Shown: positions 1 to 7,706, numbered from the stretch's first letter. The stretch: 52,813 bases of DNA from Clostridiales bacterium (GCA_021202925.1 JAJQCD010000016.1:1-52813); one strand, 5' to 3'. Numbers and translations are program-made. Notes: a model not told the origin generated them from the sequence alone.

Positions 1-196
1 AATAACACTCCGCAAAGAGACATTTCCGGTATTTAAAACCAGGCTGATAATACGCGCACTGTTTGCAGGAAAGGGGTACGGAACTGCTCTTTTCCTCAGT
101 TTTTCCTCCCTTCTCCGTTTTTTCCGCCATCTTTACCATCCGGTCATAATGACGGAATTTTCCGTTGTCGTTCTTATCATTGCTGTTCTTACTCAT
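1..196 (-). CDS. Cys-rich small protein, conjugative-element type (3' part cut by window edge)
   Basis: An open frame starts at ATG 196 (minus) after a good ribosome binding site at 203-210 and runs off the left edge without a stop, so about 65 residues are visible. The visible part is a charged Asn/Lys/Glu-rich N-terminus followed by a Cys cluster (CKQCAYY..., then FKYRKCLFAECY). Such paired-Cys small proteins are common cargo of Tn916/Tn1549-like conjugative elements of Clostridia; that link is from memory and not tested. It lies 3 bp after the stop of the upstream Cys-rich gene and is probably co-transcribed with it. The biochemical role is unknown; the cysteines suggest a zinc-binding fold. 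Confidence 0.55.
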   Translation of the reverse strand, partial: MSKNSNDKNDNGKFRHYDRMVKMAEKTEKGGKTEEKSSSVPLSCKQCAYYQPGFKYRKCLFAECY

Positions 197-450
197 CTGT
201 TCCACCTCCTGGCCATGGCATCCAGCTCCCGGTAACAGGCAAGCGTTACACAGGGACGACCTTTTGCGTAAGGGCAGCCATCACATTTTGTCTTTTTGGG
301 AGTCTCCGCCAGGTAATAACAGTTGTCTTTGCCGAGGACACACCCTGTCTTGTTGTTCTTCCAGAAGTAACAATCCTTGCAGGAAGATGGCCGGTCGGCA
401 TGGTACCGCACTCCGTCAATTACTATCGTTTTTTTCTTCTTTTGGGACAT
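193..450 (-). CDS. Cys-rich small protein (Cys_rich_VLP-like)
   Basis: 85 residues, start ATG 450 with AAGGAGG at 459-465. It has a Lys-rich N-terminus, then cysteine pairs CKDC, a CVLGKDNC block, CDGCPY and a C-terminal GRPCVTLACY segment. The last motif resembles the Cys_rich_VLP family found on conjugative elements of Firmicutes; this is family recall, not a search result. Probably a small zinc-binding protein. It is the first gene of a minus-strand unit that continues into the partial gene at the left edge, with the two frames overlapping by 4 bases. It is preceded by an unusually structured leader (476-636). Function unknown. Confidence 0.65.
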   Translation of the reverse strand: MSQKKKKTIVIDGVRYHADRPSSCKDCYFWKNNKTGCVLGKDNCYYLAETPKKTKCDGCPYAKGRPCVTLACYRELDAMARRWNR

Positions 451-475
451 AATCGAAACCTCCTTGATATGCGCT

Positions 476-501
476 GTTTCCGGAACTCATCGTCCGGAAA
501 C
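476..501 (-). repeat. Perfect 9-bp inverted repeat in leader of Cys-rich genes
   Basis: GTTTCCGGA at 476-484 pairs with TCCGGAAAC at 493-501 around an 8-nt loop. It lies between the terminator-like hairpin and the ribosome binding site of the 85-residue gene, so it would fold in the 5' untranslated RNA just ahead of the start site. Confidence 0.6.
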
Positions 502-548
502 AAAAAATGCCCGTCTGCATCCTGTTAAACAACAGAAAACAAACGGGC
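502..548 (-). terminator. Terminator-like hairpin in the leader of the Cys-rich genes
   Basis: Read on the minus strand, GCCCGTTTG and CAGACGGGC form a 9-bp stem with one G-U pair (outer ends 509 and 548), immediately followed by a run of six T. An inner CTGTT/AACAG pairing is also possible. It lies upstream, not downstream, of the minus-strand gene at 450, so it looks like an attenuator rather than a gene end. Confidence 0.55.
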
Positions 549-555
549 TATGTAC

Positions 556-637
556 AGCTAAGACCAGGACTCCGTTCTGTTAGCAAAACGGAATTTCTCT
601 TAGACAGAGAGCAGCTTCCTGCTAACCGGTCTTAGCT
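556..637. repeat. Long imperfect hairpin (about 82 nt)
   Basis: AGCTAAGACC at 556-565 pairs with GGTCTTAGCT at 628-637. Inside, GTTAGCA pairs with TGCTAAC, GGAA with TTCC, and TCTCT with AGAGA, giving about 26 pairs in one arm. An alternative fold gives three small hairpins inside the outer stem, like a cloverleaf. It could act as RNA in the leader or as single-stranded DNA in an element. Orientation of function is unknown. Confidence 0.55.
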
Positions 638-680
638 CAAGGAGGTATGACTGAACTTAAAGATAATTTTAGAAAGATTG

Positions 681-717
681 ATCAGGACTGATTTTCTCTG
701 ATCCTGATTGCTTTTTC
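681..717 (+). terminator. Hairpin followed by a T-run (plus direction)
   Basis: ATCAGGA 681-687 pairs with TCCTGAT 702-708 and is followed by TGCTTTTTC. It fits a weak rho-independent terminator read rightwards. No plus-strand gene precedes it apart from the structured segment at 556-637, so it could end a small RNA from that segment. Confidence 0.4.
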
Positions 718-767
718 AACAAGCACTTTTCTTAGCTGAGATTTTTCCTTTATCCTTCGTTAGAAAA

Positions 768-825
768 TAAAAAAAGCGGAACCTGTTTTCGTGTCAGCTA
801 ACACGTTCTTAGCAGATTTCCGCTT
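768..825 (-). terminator. Terminator of tRNA-Arg
   Basis: AAGCGGAA (774-781) pairs with TTCCGCTT (818-825), with an inner hairpin CGTGT/ACACG. On the minus strand the stem is followed by seven T and then a T-rich stretch, 9 nt beyond the 3' end of the tRNA. Confidence 0.75.
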
Positions 826-833
826 AAAATTCC

Positions 834-907
834 CGTCCCCGGGCGGATTCGAACCGCCGGCCTTTCGCTTAGGAGGCGAACGCTCTATCCTGCTGAGCTA
901 CGGGGAC
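834..907 (-). tRNA. tRNA-Arg (anticodon CCT)
   Basis: The minus strand folds as a 74-nt tRNA: acceptor GTCCCCG with CGGGGAC and discriminator G, D-arm GCTC/GAGC, anticodon stem TTCGC/GCGAA around CTCCTAA, and T-arm GGCGG/CCGCC with TTCGAAT. The anticodon CCT reads AGG. CCA is not encoded. The neighbourhood on its 3' side looks like an integrated element, and tRNA 3' ends are common integration targets. Confidence 0.95.
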
Positions 908-1010
908 TTATTATCTACTATAATTGTCCAACCAAATTCGGACTGGAGATTAACCGATAATCAGATAAAAATTTAAGAACCTTCCGAATGAATTTCGGAA
1001 GCACACAGTT

Positions 1011-1039
1011 ATTATATTAGCAAATGTGCCCAACGTCAA
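1011..1039 (-). promoter_or_regulatory. Promoter reading towards tRNA-Arg
   Basis: On the minus strand there is TTGACG (1034-1039), a 17-bp spacer and TATAAT (1011-1016). A perfect 8-bp hairpin (CTTCCGAA 981-988 with TTCGGAAG 994-1001) lies just downstream. That hairpin could also serve as a weak terminator of the LysR gene ending at 1051. Confidence 0.55.
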
Positions 1040-1050
1040 GAAATTTTTTA

Positions 1051-1977
1051 TCAATCCGGCCGGAGAGCCGGATCGGCTTCGGCCGCGATTTCCGTAAGCA
1101 TCCCCTTCATTTTCTGGACAGCGCTCCCGGTCGGACGGCTCCGGTCGCAGACCAGGCAGATCCGCCGCTCAGGAATCGGCTCTTCCAGCGGGATCTCATA
1201 CACGGTTCCTCTGGCCAGGGCCTCCTTAGCGAAAAAAGTAGGAAGGAAGCCAAGCCCCAGGTTGCGTTCGACCATGAGGAGGATCTGATCGGTGGTCGCC
1301 ACCTCAATATCCGGTCGCAGAATCAGTCCACGTTCCGCAAAAAACTGATTGTAAAAATCGCTGGTCCAGGTTGACTTGTCATGAAAAACCAGCGGATAAT
1401 CCATCAATCCGGTGAAACTCATAACCTGGTCGGCAAGCGCGGCAAAACGTGGACCGCCCACCAGTATCTCATGGAAGCGTCGAAGTTCTGTCACGGAAAA
1501 TGGCTGTTCCACGCCGGTCCGGACCGGCATCGTCACGACGGCAAGTTCCACCAGGCCACTCTTCAATGCAGTCAGCGCCTGCGGTGTGGAATGATTGAAA
1601 ACGTGGAGACGCACACCCGGATAGCTCTGGTGAAAGCGCTCCAGCACCTGAAGCAGAAGACCATGCAGGGCGATCTCACTGCAGCCAATGGAAATCGAGC
1701 CGCCCTGCAGCGATCGGGCACTCATCAGTTCCTCTTCCCCCAGCCGCAGCTGCTCCTGCGCCACATTAACGCGGGCGAACAGCATCTCCCCCTCCGGGGT
1801 CAGCGTCACTCCCCGGTGCGACCGCAGAAACAGACGACAGCCAAGCTCCTGCTCCAGATTGTTCATCGCCCGCGTAATGTTGGGCTGGCTGTTCAGCAGC
1901 ACACTGGCCGCCCGGGTAAAGCTCTGATATTTCGCTACATAATAAAAAATGCGGTAATAATCATAAGAAGCGGCCAT
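1051..1977 (-). CDS. LysR-family transcriptional regulator
   Basis: 308 residues from ATG 1977, chosen because GGGAGAG lies 6 nt upstream; a longer frame from 2043 lacks a binding site. Residues about 5-60 form the LysR winged helix-turn-helix (YYVAKYQSFTRAASVL... then MNNLEQELGCRLFLR), followed by a linker helix and a periplasmic-binding-like effector domain to residue about 290. It is divergent from the MATE transporter gene at 2130, with a palindrome at 2014-2030 between the two. It probably controls that exporter and itself in response to a small molecule; the ligand cannot be told from sequence. Confidence 0.9.
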   Translation of the reverse strand: MAASYDYYRIFYYVAKYQSFTRAASVLLNSQPNITRAMNNLEQELGCRLFLRSHRGVTLTPEGEMLFARVNVAQEQLRLGEEELMSARSLQGGSISIGCSEIALHGLLLQVLERFHQSYPGVRLHVFNHSTPQALTALKSGLVELAVVTMPVRTGVEQPFSVTELRRFHEILVGGPRFAALADQVMSFTGLMDYPLVFHDKSTWTSDFYNQFFAERGLILRPDIEVATTDQILLMVERNLGLGFLPTFFAKEALARGTVYEIPLEEPIPERRICLVCDRSRPTGSAVQKMKGMLTEIAAEADPALRPD

Positions 1978-2013
1978 TCTCTTCTCTCCCTGTTCACCTT
2001 CGAGGCGTTCACT

Positions 2014-2046
2014 CATATCAATTTGATATGATAAGTATATCAAATT
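2014..2046. promoter_or_regulatory. Probable LysR operator
   Basis: CATATCA (2014-2020), a 3-bp centre and TGATATG (2024-2030) form an inverted repeat. A further half-site, TATATCAAATT, follows at about 2036-2046. The site lies between the LysR start and the -35 box of the divergent MATE gene, as expected for a LysR-regulated pair. Confidence 0.6.
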
Positions 2047-2051
2047 CGTTT

Positions 2052-2080
2052 TTTACACCTGACTCCGATCCAAGTATAAT
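2052..2080 (+). promoter_or_regulatory. Promoter of the MATE gene
   Basis: TTTACA (2052-2057), a 17-bp spacer, and a perfect TATAAT (2075-2080), 49 bp before the start codon. The LysR operator lies directly upstream. Confidence 0.7.
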
Positions 2081-2129
2081 ACCTTGGGAACGAAAAAACA
2101 ATTGAAAATTACGCAAGGAGAAATAGAGA

Positions 2130-3467
2130 ATGAATAAAGATCTGACCGTTGGAAAGCCGGAACGTGTGCTCTGGCAGTTTTGTCTGCCCCTGTTTGGCAG
2201 TGTCATCTTTCAACAGCTTTATAACATCGCCGACAGCCTGGTGGCCGGCAAATTCATCGGAGAGAACGCACTCGCCGCAGTGGGCAACAGCTACGAAATC
2301 ACATTGATTTTCATTGCCTTCGCCTTTGGCTGTAACATCGGATGCTCCGTCATCGTATCGCAATACTTCGGGGCAAAGGATTTCCAGCACATGAAAACCG
2401 CTGTATCCACTTCCATGATTGGCAGCGCCGTACTGTGCGCCTTGCTGATGCTCTTCGGGCTCTTCGGCTGCCGGACCTTGCTGACGCTCATTCATACGCC
2501 GGAAAATATCCTGAGTGATTCCAGCCTGTACCTGGATATTTATGTACTCGGCCTGCCCTTTATGTTTTTTTATAACATTGCCAATGGAATCTTTTCTGCT
2601 CTGGGCGATTCCAGGACACCGTTTTTCTTTCTCGCCTGCTCATCCACCTCGAACATACTGGTGGATATTCTGTTCGTCACGGTCTTTCAAATGGGCGTGG
2701 CCGGCGTAGCCTGGGCGACCTTCCTGTGCCAGGGTGTCAGCTGTATCCTGGCGCTCGCTGTCATTCTGCGACGGCTGCGGCGAATCGAAACAGCGAATCG
2801 GGCAGCGCTCTTTTCCTGGGAGCTTTTTAAAAAAATCTCCGTGATCGCGATTCCCAGCATCCTGCAGCAAAGTTTCATTTCTGTTGGCAACATCATGATC
2901 CAGAGCACCATCAACGGTTTCGGTTCCAGTGTCATTGCCGGTTACTCCGCCGCTGTCAAGCTGAACAACCTGGTCGTCACCTCCCTGACGACCCTGGGCA
3001 ATGGCATCTCCAATTATACCGCGCAGAACATCGGTGCCGGAAAACTTTCCCGGGTCCGGGATGGCCTCCGTGCCGGAATCAAACTGGTCTGGGTGGTAAG
3101 CCTGCCCCTGGCCTTGCTCTATTTCTTCGCCGGGCGGTGGCTGCTCTTTCTGTTCATGGACTCGCCGACCGGACTGGCGATTGATACCGGCGTCATTTAT
3201 CTGCGCATTCTGGCGCCGTTCTATCTCGTAGTTTCTGTAAAGCTGGCGGCGGACGGGATTCTGCGTGGTTCCGGTCTTATGGGATACTTTATGGCAGCCA
3301 CCTTCAGCGACCTGATCCTCCGCGTTACCTTCGCACTTATTCTGTCCAGGACTGCCCTGCAATCCACCGGCATCTGGTGTGCCTGGCCGATCGGCTGGAG
3401 CATCGGCACTCTGCTCTCCCTTTTCTTCTACCATCTCGGCCCATGGAATAAGCCGGAGAATGGCTGA
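2130..3467 (+). CDS. MATE-family multidrug/Na+ efflux transporter
   Basis: 445 residues, the normal size for a MATE transporter with 12 membrane segments. The start follows AAGGAG at 2115-2120. The N-terminal motif GKPERVLWQFCLPLFGSVIFQQLYN and the repeated hydrophobic blocks in two related halves (LPFMFFYNIANGIFSALGDSRTP in the first half, APFYLVVSVKLAADGILRGSG in the second) are family signatures. It acts in the cytoplasmic membrane and exports cationic or hydrophobic compounds in exchange for Na+ or H+. The adjacent divergent LysR gene suggests inducible expression. Substrate is unknown. The 3' end of the frame takes part in a nested inverted repeat (3452-3543). Confidence 0.92.
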   Translation: MNKDLTVGKPERVLWQFCLPLFGSVIFQQLYNIADSLVAGKFIGENALAAVGNSYEITLIFIAFAFGCNIGCSVIVSQYFGAKDFQHMKTAVSTSMIGSAVLCALLMLFGLFGCRTLLTLIHTPENILSDSSLYLDIYVLGLPFMFFYNIANGIFSALGDSRTPFFFLACSSTSNILVDILFVTVFQMGVAGVAWATFLCQGVSCILALAVILRRLRRIETANRAALFSWELFKKISVIAIPSILQQSFISVGNIMIQSTINGFGSSVIAGYSAAVKLNNLVVTSLTTLGNGISNYTAQNIGAGKLSRVRDGLRAGIKLVWVVSLPLALLYFFAGRWLLFLFMDSPTGLAIDTGVIYLRILAPFYLVVSVKLAADGILRGSGLMGYFMAATFSDLILRVTFALILSRTALQSTGIWCAWPIGWSIGTLLSLFFYHLGPWNKPENG

Positions 3468-3543
3468 TATCCCGTCCCGCGCCGTCGGTTCCCACGGCTG
3501 AAAAACCGTGGCCGACGCCACCAGGCAGATTCCATTCTCCGGC
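3452..3543. repeat. Nested inverted repeats between convergent genes
   Basis: A 12-bp arm at 3452-3463, covering the last codons of the MATE gene, pairs perfectly with 3532-3543. Inside is a second stem CGTCGG..CCACGG/CCGTGG.CCGACG (about 3483-3516). There is no T-run on either strand. It may act as a bidirectional transcription barrier between the convergent MATE and DUF3881 genes. Confidence 0.6.
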
Positions 3544-3550
3544 TCACCGG

Positions 3551-4432
3551 TTATGATTCATCCACAAAACGCGCCACACCCTGCATCCAGATCTGACCCT
3601 TGAACCGACGACCAACCTTCGGCTCACCGGTCAGGTCAGCCCCTGCAATCCCCACATGGAAACGCATATCATTGCAGTTCAGCGTCAGGTCATAAACCGT
3701 CTCTTCCGTCACCGCATTGACCTTCTCATTGATATGCGTGATCTCGCCGACCACGGAATACTGATCGCACTCAATTCCGCTGGGCATAAAGCTGGAATCC
3801 ACAATCGAGTATACATCTTCCTTCATCATTCGCCTGGAAATCTGGGAATACAGATCAATGTCCTCAATCGTCAGCGTCTCCATCGCTTCCGCGTCCCCGT
3901 TCTTCGCCGCCTCCATCAGACTGTTGTGCGTCTTCGCCGCAACCTCTGCCATCTCAATCTGTTTCCTGGTCTTGTGAATCGGAAGCAGAATCTTCCCCTC
4001 TGAGGCCAGGCCGGTCAGGTTCACGGAAACAACCTTTAACGGCCGCCCGTTCACCATACGCTCCCGGTACTCAAAACAATTATTCAGATAAAAGATCAGG
4101 GAAATGCCAACACGATACTCGTCCAGCAGACCGCCATACGTCTCCTTCTCCGTGTGACGTTGAATGGAGCAATCCGCCTCCGACGAAACATCACTGCCAT
4201 TCAGAAACGGATAATAATATTCCCTCCGGAATACGCCATGGTCGTCCAGTTCTCCCACCATCACAACGCCCATCCCGGACGCGACCTCCGTGCGGAGTTC
4301 ACAGAGATTCGTCTCCTCATCAATCGAAACCCTCTGTCTCGAAGCAGACTTCTCCAGATCCCGCAGAAGTCTCTCAACTTCCCGCTTCTTCGTATACGCA
4401 CCAAACCCAATGCTTCGTAAAAATCTGTGCAT
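3551..4432 (-). CDS. DUF3881 family protein
   Basis: 293 residues. The N-terminus (MHRFLRSIGFGAYTKKREVERLLRDL) and the central YYYPFLNGSDVSSEADCSIQRHTEKETYGGLLDEYRVGISLIFYLNN region match what I know of DUF3881, a family seen mainly in Lachnospiraceae and relatives. No signal peptide, membrane segment or catalytic motif is visible, so it is probably cytosolic. Function unknown. It has its own promoter (4578-4606) and a stable hairpin early in its transcript (about 4537-4567). Confidence 0.8.
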   Translation of the reverse strand: MHRFLRSIGFGAYTKKREVERLLRDLEKSASRQRVSIDEETNLCELRTEVASGMGVVMVGELDDHGVFRREYYYPFLNGSDVSSEADCSIQRHTEKETYGGLLDEYRVGISLIFYLNNCFEYRERMVNGRPLKVVSVNLTGLASEGKILLPIHKTRKQIEMAEVAAKTHNSLMEAAKNGDAEAMETLTIEDIDLYSQISRRMMKEDVYSIVDSSFMPSGIECDQYSVVGEITHINEKVNAVTEETVYDLTLNCNDMRFHVGIAGADLTGEPKVGRRFKGQIWMQGVARFVDES

Positions 4433-4536
4433 TCCGGTCTCCTTTCCACGGCCCTGTAACAGCAGCTGTCACAGGCGCCGCAGCCATTCCGCCTTTATCC
4501 TGTCCGCCACACCTGTCCGGTCTGTCTTAGCGAACG

Positions 4537-4567
4537 AAAAGGCGAAGAAAAACCTCTCCGCCTTTTT
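4537..4567 (-). repeat. Hairpin in the 5' untranslated RNA of the DUF3881 gene
   Basis: AAAAGGCG and CGCCTTTTT form an 8-bp stem. It lies 11 bp downstream of the minus-strand -10 box at 4578-4583, so it would be at the very 5' end of the transcript. In the plus direction it looks like a terminator, but no plus-strand gene precedes it. Confidence 0.45.
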
Positions 4568-4577
4568 CTCTGGTTGT

Positions 4578-4606
4578 ATTATACTCTATGCCCTCTGTTT
4601 TTTCAA
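4578..4606 (-). promoter_or_regulatory. Promoter of the DUF3881 gene
   Basis: On the minus strand there is TTGAAA (4601-4606), a 17-bp spacer and a perfect TATAAT (4578-4583). Confidence 0.7.
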
Positions 4607-4637
4607 TTTGTTCATGGAAATTTTTCGCCTTTTCATT

Positions 4638-4666
4638 TTGACAAACGCCCTCATGCCTGATACTAT
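4638..4666 (+). promoter_or_regulatory. Promoter of helD
   Basis: A perfect TTGACA (4638-4643), a 17-bp spacer and TACTAT (4661-4666) lie 37 bp before the helicase start codon. Confidence 0.75.
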
Positions 4667-4703
4667 GTAGGGAAGCATCAGTTAAAGTCAGGAGCGAAGG
4701 AAT

Positions 4704-6722
4704 ATGAGCAGAGGCAGTGAATATCTGGCATATGTGACCGAACATTTAAAAATCCGGATCCGGGAACTTGGCCGGACCATCGAAGAAGTACAGAAAGATA
4801 TCTCCGGCATGAACGAATATTACTGGGAGAATTATGCCGAGATGGACGAATACGGCTATGAAAATTACGATAACCGCCAGGCACTTCTCATTCAGGCCGG
4901 AGCCAATCAGGACAACAAAAAACTTCTTCATCGCCTGGAGAAAATGCTGGATTCTCCCTTTTTTGGAAGCGTGGATTTTCGTTTTGCAGGTGACGGGGAA
5001 GCAGAGACCTTCTACATCGGCATCGGAAATTTCTCGCAGAAGCGCGGCGGTGTGCCGCTGATCTATGACTGGCGCGCCCCGGTCAGCAGCCTGTTCTATG
5101 ACTACGACAAAGGTCCTGCTTCCTACGAGGCACCCGGCGGAACCATGGAGGGTGAGATCTGCGCCAAATGGCAGTACCGGATTCGCCGTGGAAAGCTGAT
5201 CTATGAATTCAAAAGTGACGTCAAGATTGACGATGAGATTCTGCGACAGGAGCTTGGCGCAAACAGTGACGGAAAACTCAGGAATATCGTCCGTACCATC
5301 CAGCGCGAGCAGAATCAGATCATCCGCAATACGCAGGATCGGATTCTTGCCATCCAGGGTGTGGCAGGCAGCGGTAAAACTTCCGTAGCCCTGCACCGGA
5401 TCGCCTGGTTGCTGTACCACGACCGGGAACGCCTGAAATCCTCCAATGTGCTGATTCTCTCTCCAAACGGCGTCTTTTCTGATTACATTTCCCAGATTCT
5501 GCCGGAACTGGGAGAAGAGACTATCCGTGAAATGAGCTTTGACCTGTTCGCCTGGCGAGAACTCTCCGGAATCGCCGCGGACTGTGAAGATCGCGGCCAT
5601 CAGATCGAGCGACAGATTGCCGGAATCCGGCCAAAACAGGAGGCACGATACCGCTTCAAGCAGTCGAAGGCATTTGTCGACGAAATGGAAGGATTCCTGC
5701 TCGAACTGGAAGACCGGCTGGTGGATTTCCGGGACATCTCTTACAAAAAACATGTCATGAACGCTGACGAAATCCGCAATTTCTTCTATAACAAATTTCC
5801 GGATACGCCGCTCCTTTCCCGCATGGACGCCATAGCAGACTATTTTATTGACTTCTGGGAGACGGAAACCGGCAAAGACATGGCAGAAGAGGACGCAGAA
5901 GACGTCCGCCGGAAATTCCGCGGGATGTATGTGACCACTGATCTTTGCCGGATCTACAACTGGTTTCTGAAAGAGCAGGGGCTGCCCTGTCTGCCGGACA
6001 CCAGCCCGGAAAACCGGATTTTGCGCTATGAAGACGTCTATCCCCTGCTTTATTTAAAATACCGGCTTCACGCCCGAACCGCCCGCAAAGACATTCGTCA
6101 TCTGGTCATAGACGAGATGCAGGATTACTCCTATCTTCAGTACGTCATCCTCTCCCTGCTGTTCGACTGCCGTATGACGATCCTCGGCGACCGGGCGCAG
6201 ACCGTCGACGACCGGGTGCAGGATGTGCTGACCTTCCTTCCGAAAATCTTCGGTAAGCAGGTGCGGTGTCTCACCATGAACCGCAGTTATCGCAACACGA
6301 CAGAGATCGCAGAATACGCCCGGCAGATCAGCGAAGTGTCCGATATGGAATATATTTCGCGCCATGGAAAACCCGTCGAAATTCTTTCCTGCGACAGCGT
6401 CCATGAAGCCTGTGCGAAAATTCTGGAACGGACGCGTTTTAACGACTTTGAAACGGCCGCCGTCCTCACCATGACCGAAGCAGAGGCGCGGACCGCCTGT
6501 GAACAGCTGCGTGAGAATCACCCGGATGTCAGCCTCATTGACCGCGACGCCTCCCATTTCCACCGGGGGCTCACGGTTACTACCTTCTATCTGGCCAAAG
6601 GGCTCGAATTCGATCAGGTTTTCATCCTCGGCGGCGATGAAAAGAACCCGCTCTTCCGGCAATTCCATTATATCTGCGCCACACGGGCGCTTCATGAGCT
6701 GTATGTGCTCCGTCTCAGCTGA
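4704..6722 (+). CDS. helD: HelD-like superfamily 1 helicase (RNA polymerase recycling factor)
   Basis: 672 residues. The first about 70 residues are charged and helical (RELGRTIEEVQKDI...), as in HelD, whose N-terminal coiled coil enters the RNA polymerase secondary channel. Walker A is GVAGSGKTS at about 217-225. Walker B is LVIDEMQDYSYLQ at about 464-476. The late motifs GDRAQTVDD, MNRSYRNTTEI and TTFYLAKGLEFDQVFI are UvrD/Rep-like. It lacks the long 2B insertion of true UvrD/PcrA enzymes. In Bacillus HelD uses ATP to release stalled RNA polymerase from DNA; the same role is inferred here. It stands alone with its own promoter and terminator. A related DNA-repair helicase role cannot be excluded. 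Confidence 0.85.
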   Translation: MSRGSEYLAYVTEHLKIRIRELGRTIEEVQKDISGMNEYYWENYAEMDEYGYENYDNRQALLIQAGANQDNKKLLHRLEKMLDSPFFGSVDFRFAGDGEAETFYIGIGNFSQKRGGVPLIYDWRAPVSSLFYDYDKGPASYEAPGGTMEGEICAKWQYRIRRGKLIYEFKSDVKIDDEILRQELGANSDGKLRNIVRTIQREQNQIIRNTQDRILAIQGVAGSGKTSVALHRIAWLLYHDRERLKSSNVLILSPNGVFSDYISQILPELGEETIREMSFDLFAWRELSGIAADCEDRGHQIERQIAGIRPKQEARYRFKQSKAFVDEMEGFLLELEDRLVDFRDISYKKHVMNADEIRNFFYNKFPDTPLLSRMDAIADYFIDFWETETGKDMAEEDAEDVRRKFRGMYVTTDLCRIYNWFLKEQGLPCLPDTSPENRILRYEDVYPLLYLKYRLHARTARKDIRHLVIDEMQDYSYLQYVILSLLFDCRMTILGDRAQTVDDRVQDVLTFLPKIFGKQVRCLTMNRSYRNTTEIAEYARQISEVSDMEYISRHGKPVEILSCDSVHEACAKILERTRFNDFETAAVLTMTEAEARTACEQLRENHPDVSLIDRDASHFHRGLTVTTFYLAKGLEFDQVFILGGDEKNPLFRQFHYICATRALHELYVLRLS

Positions 6723-6742
6723 CACGGCAATCCTTCTGTACA

Positions 6743-6789
6743 GAAAGAGGGAGACTGTCGCCCTCCCAGGTAACCGTCTCCCTCTTTTC
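6743..6789 (+). terminator. Terminator of helD
   Basis: GAAAGAGGGAGAC (6743-6755) pairs with GTCTCCCTCTTTTC (6776-6788). The stem ends in four T in the plus direction. It lies between convergent genes and can probably stop transcription from both sides. Confidence 0.8.
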
Positions 6790-6843
6790 ATAAAGCTAAC
6801 CACACACAATATCCGCGTAACCGGAGTAATCCGAACGGCGAAA

Positions 6844-7497
6844 TTATTCCCCAAATACAGCCTTGTAATCCGCCTGGAATTTTGCGATACCCTGATCGGT
6901 CAGCGGGTGCTTCGTCATCTGCTCAATGACCTTGTACGGAACCGTTGCGATGTCTGCGCCTGCTTTCGCACAGTCAATCACATGAATCGGGTTGCGGATG
7001 CTGGCCGCAATGATCTTCGTCTCGATATTATGTACCTGGAAGATCTCGGTGATCTCCTCGATCAGGTCAATACCCGGCATAGAGATATCATCCAGTCTGC
7101 CCAGGAACGGGGAGACATAAGCCGCGCCCGCCCGTGCCGCAAGCAGCGCCTGCGCAGCGGTAAAGATCAGGGTTACGTTGCACTTCACGCCTTCCGCCGC
7201 CAGAACCTTGACTGCCTTCAGACCCTCGACCGTCATCGGGATCTTTACAACCATATTCGGATGAATCGCCGCGATCTCACGTCCCTCTTTGATCATGCCT
7301 TCCGCATCGGTCGTAGTCGCCTTCACCTCACCGCTGATCGGTCCGTCAACAATACTCGTGATCTCCTTGATGACCTCATTAAAATCGCGACCTTCCTTCG
7401 CAATCAGAGACGGATTCGTGGTAACACCACAGATCACGCCCATATCGTTCGCCTTTCTGATATCTTCTACATTCGCTGTGTCAACAAAAAATCGCAT
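6844..7497 (-). CDS. Transaldolase / fructose-6-phosphate aldolase family protein
   Basis: 217 residues from ATG 7497 ([20 protein letters not shown]), chosen because GGAGAGG lies 7 nt upstream; the frame is open further but has no binding site there. It belongs to the short, about 215-residue single-domain group of TalB/FSA (TalC) enzymes. The Schiff-base lysine lies in [22 protein letters not shown] and ASIRNPIHV are family motifs. It either transfers dihydroxyacetone units in the pentose phosphate pathway or cleaves fructose 6-phosphate to glyceraldehyde 3-phosphate and dihydroxyacetone. Sequence alone does not separate these two activities, but most clostridial copies of this length act as transaldolase. 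Confidence 0.9.
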   Translation of the reverse strand: MRFFVDTANVEDIRKANDMGVICGVTTNPSLIAKEGRDFNEVIKEITSIVDGPISGEVKATTTDAEGMIKEGREIAAIHPNMVVKIPMTVEGLKAVKVLAAEGVKCNVTLIFTAAQALLAARAGAAYVSPFLGRLDDISMPGIDLIEEITEIFQVHNIETKIIAASIRNPIHVIDCAKAGADIATVPYKVIEQMTKHPLTDQGIAKFQADYKAVFGE

Positions 7498-7677
7498 TTT
7501 GAACCTCTCCTTTTCAAAAAATTCTACATATGTTCCATCGCAGACAGCTATACTATAGCACATTGCTCCTTCAAAGTAAATGAAAAATACTCTGTCAGGA
7601 AGCGGTCACCACGCCACGGATACGTGTTATAAACATAGCCTGTAATGAAAAATTACCCCGTTCTGCAAATCCTGCAA

Positions 7678-7706
7678 TTGACGTTTTAAAAAAATTATAA
7701 TACTAT
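7678..7706 (+). promoter_or_regulatory. Promoter of the PfkB kinase gene
   Basis: TTGACG (7678-7683), a 17-bp spacer and TACTAT (7701-7706), 39 bp before the start codon. Confidence 0.65.

Larger units (their letters stand above)
451..833. other. Structured intergenic region between tRNA-Arg and the Cys-rich genes
   Basis: This 383-bp gap holds no convincing gene. From right to left it has the tRNA-Arg terminator (768-825), a second hairpin (681-708), a long imperfect hairpin (556-637), a terminator-like hairpin (509-548) and a perfect 9-bp hairpin (476-484 with 493-501). Seven copies of the hexamer CTTAGC or GTTAGC, in both orientations, are spread over 557-813. A 14-codon frame at 647 follows AAGGAGG almost directly and is probably not translated. 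The position beside the 3' end of a tRNA gene fits the junction of an integrated element. Confidence 0.5.

Noticed and set aside
476-637. T-box or other known riboswitch before the Cys-rich genes
   Set aside because: No T-box core sequence (such as the AGGGUGGNACCGCG motif) and no aptamer I recognise is present.
647-691. Fourteen-codon peptide frame after AAGGAGG
   Set aside because: The spacing of one or two bases between AAGGAGG and ATG is too short for efficient initiation.
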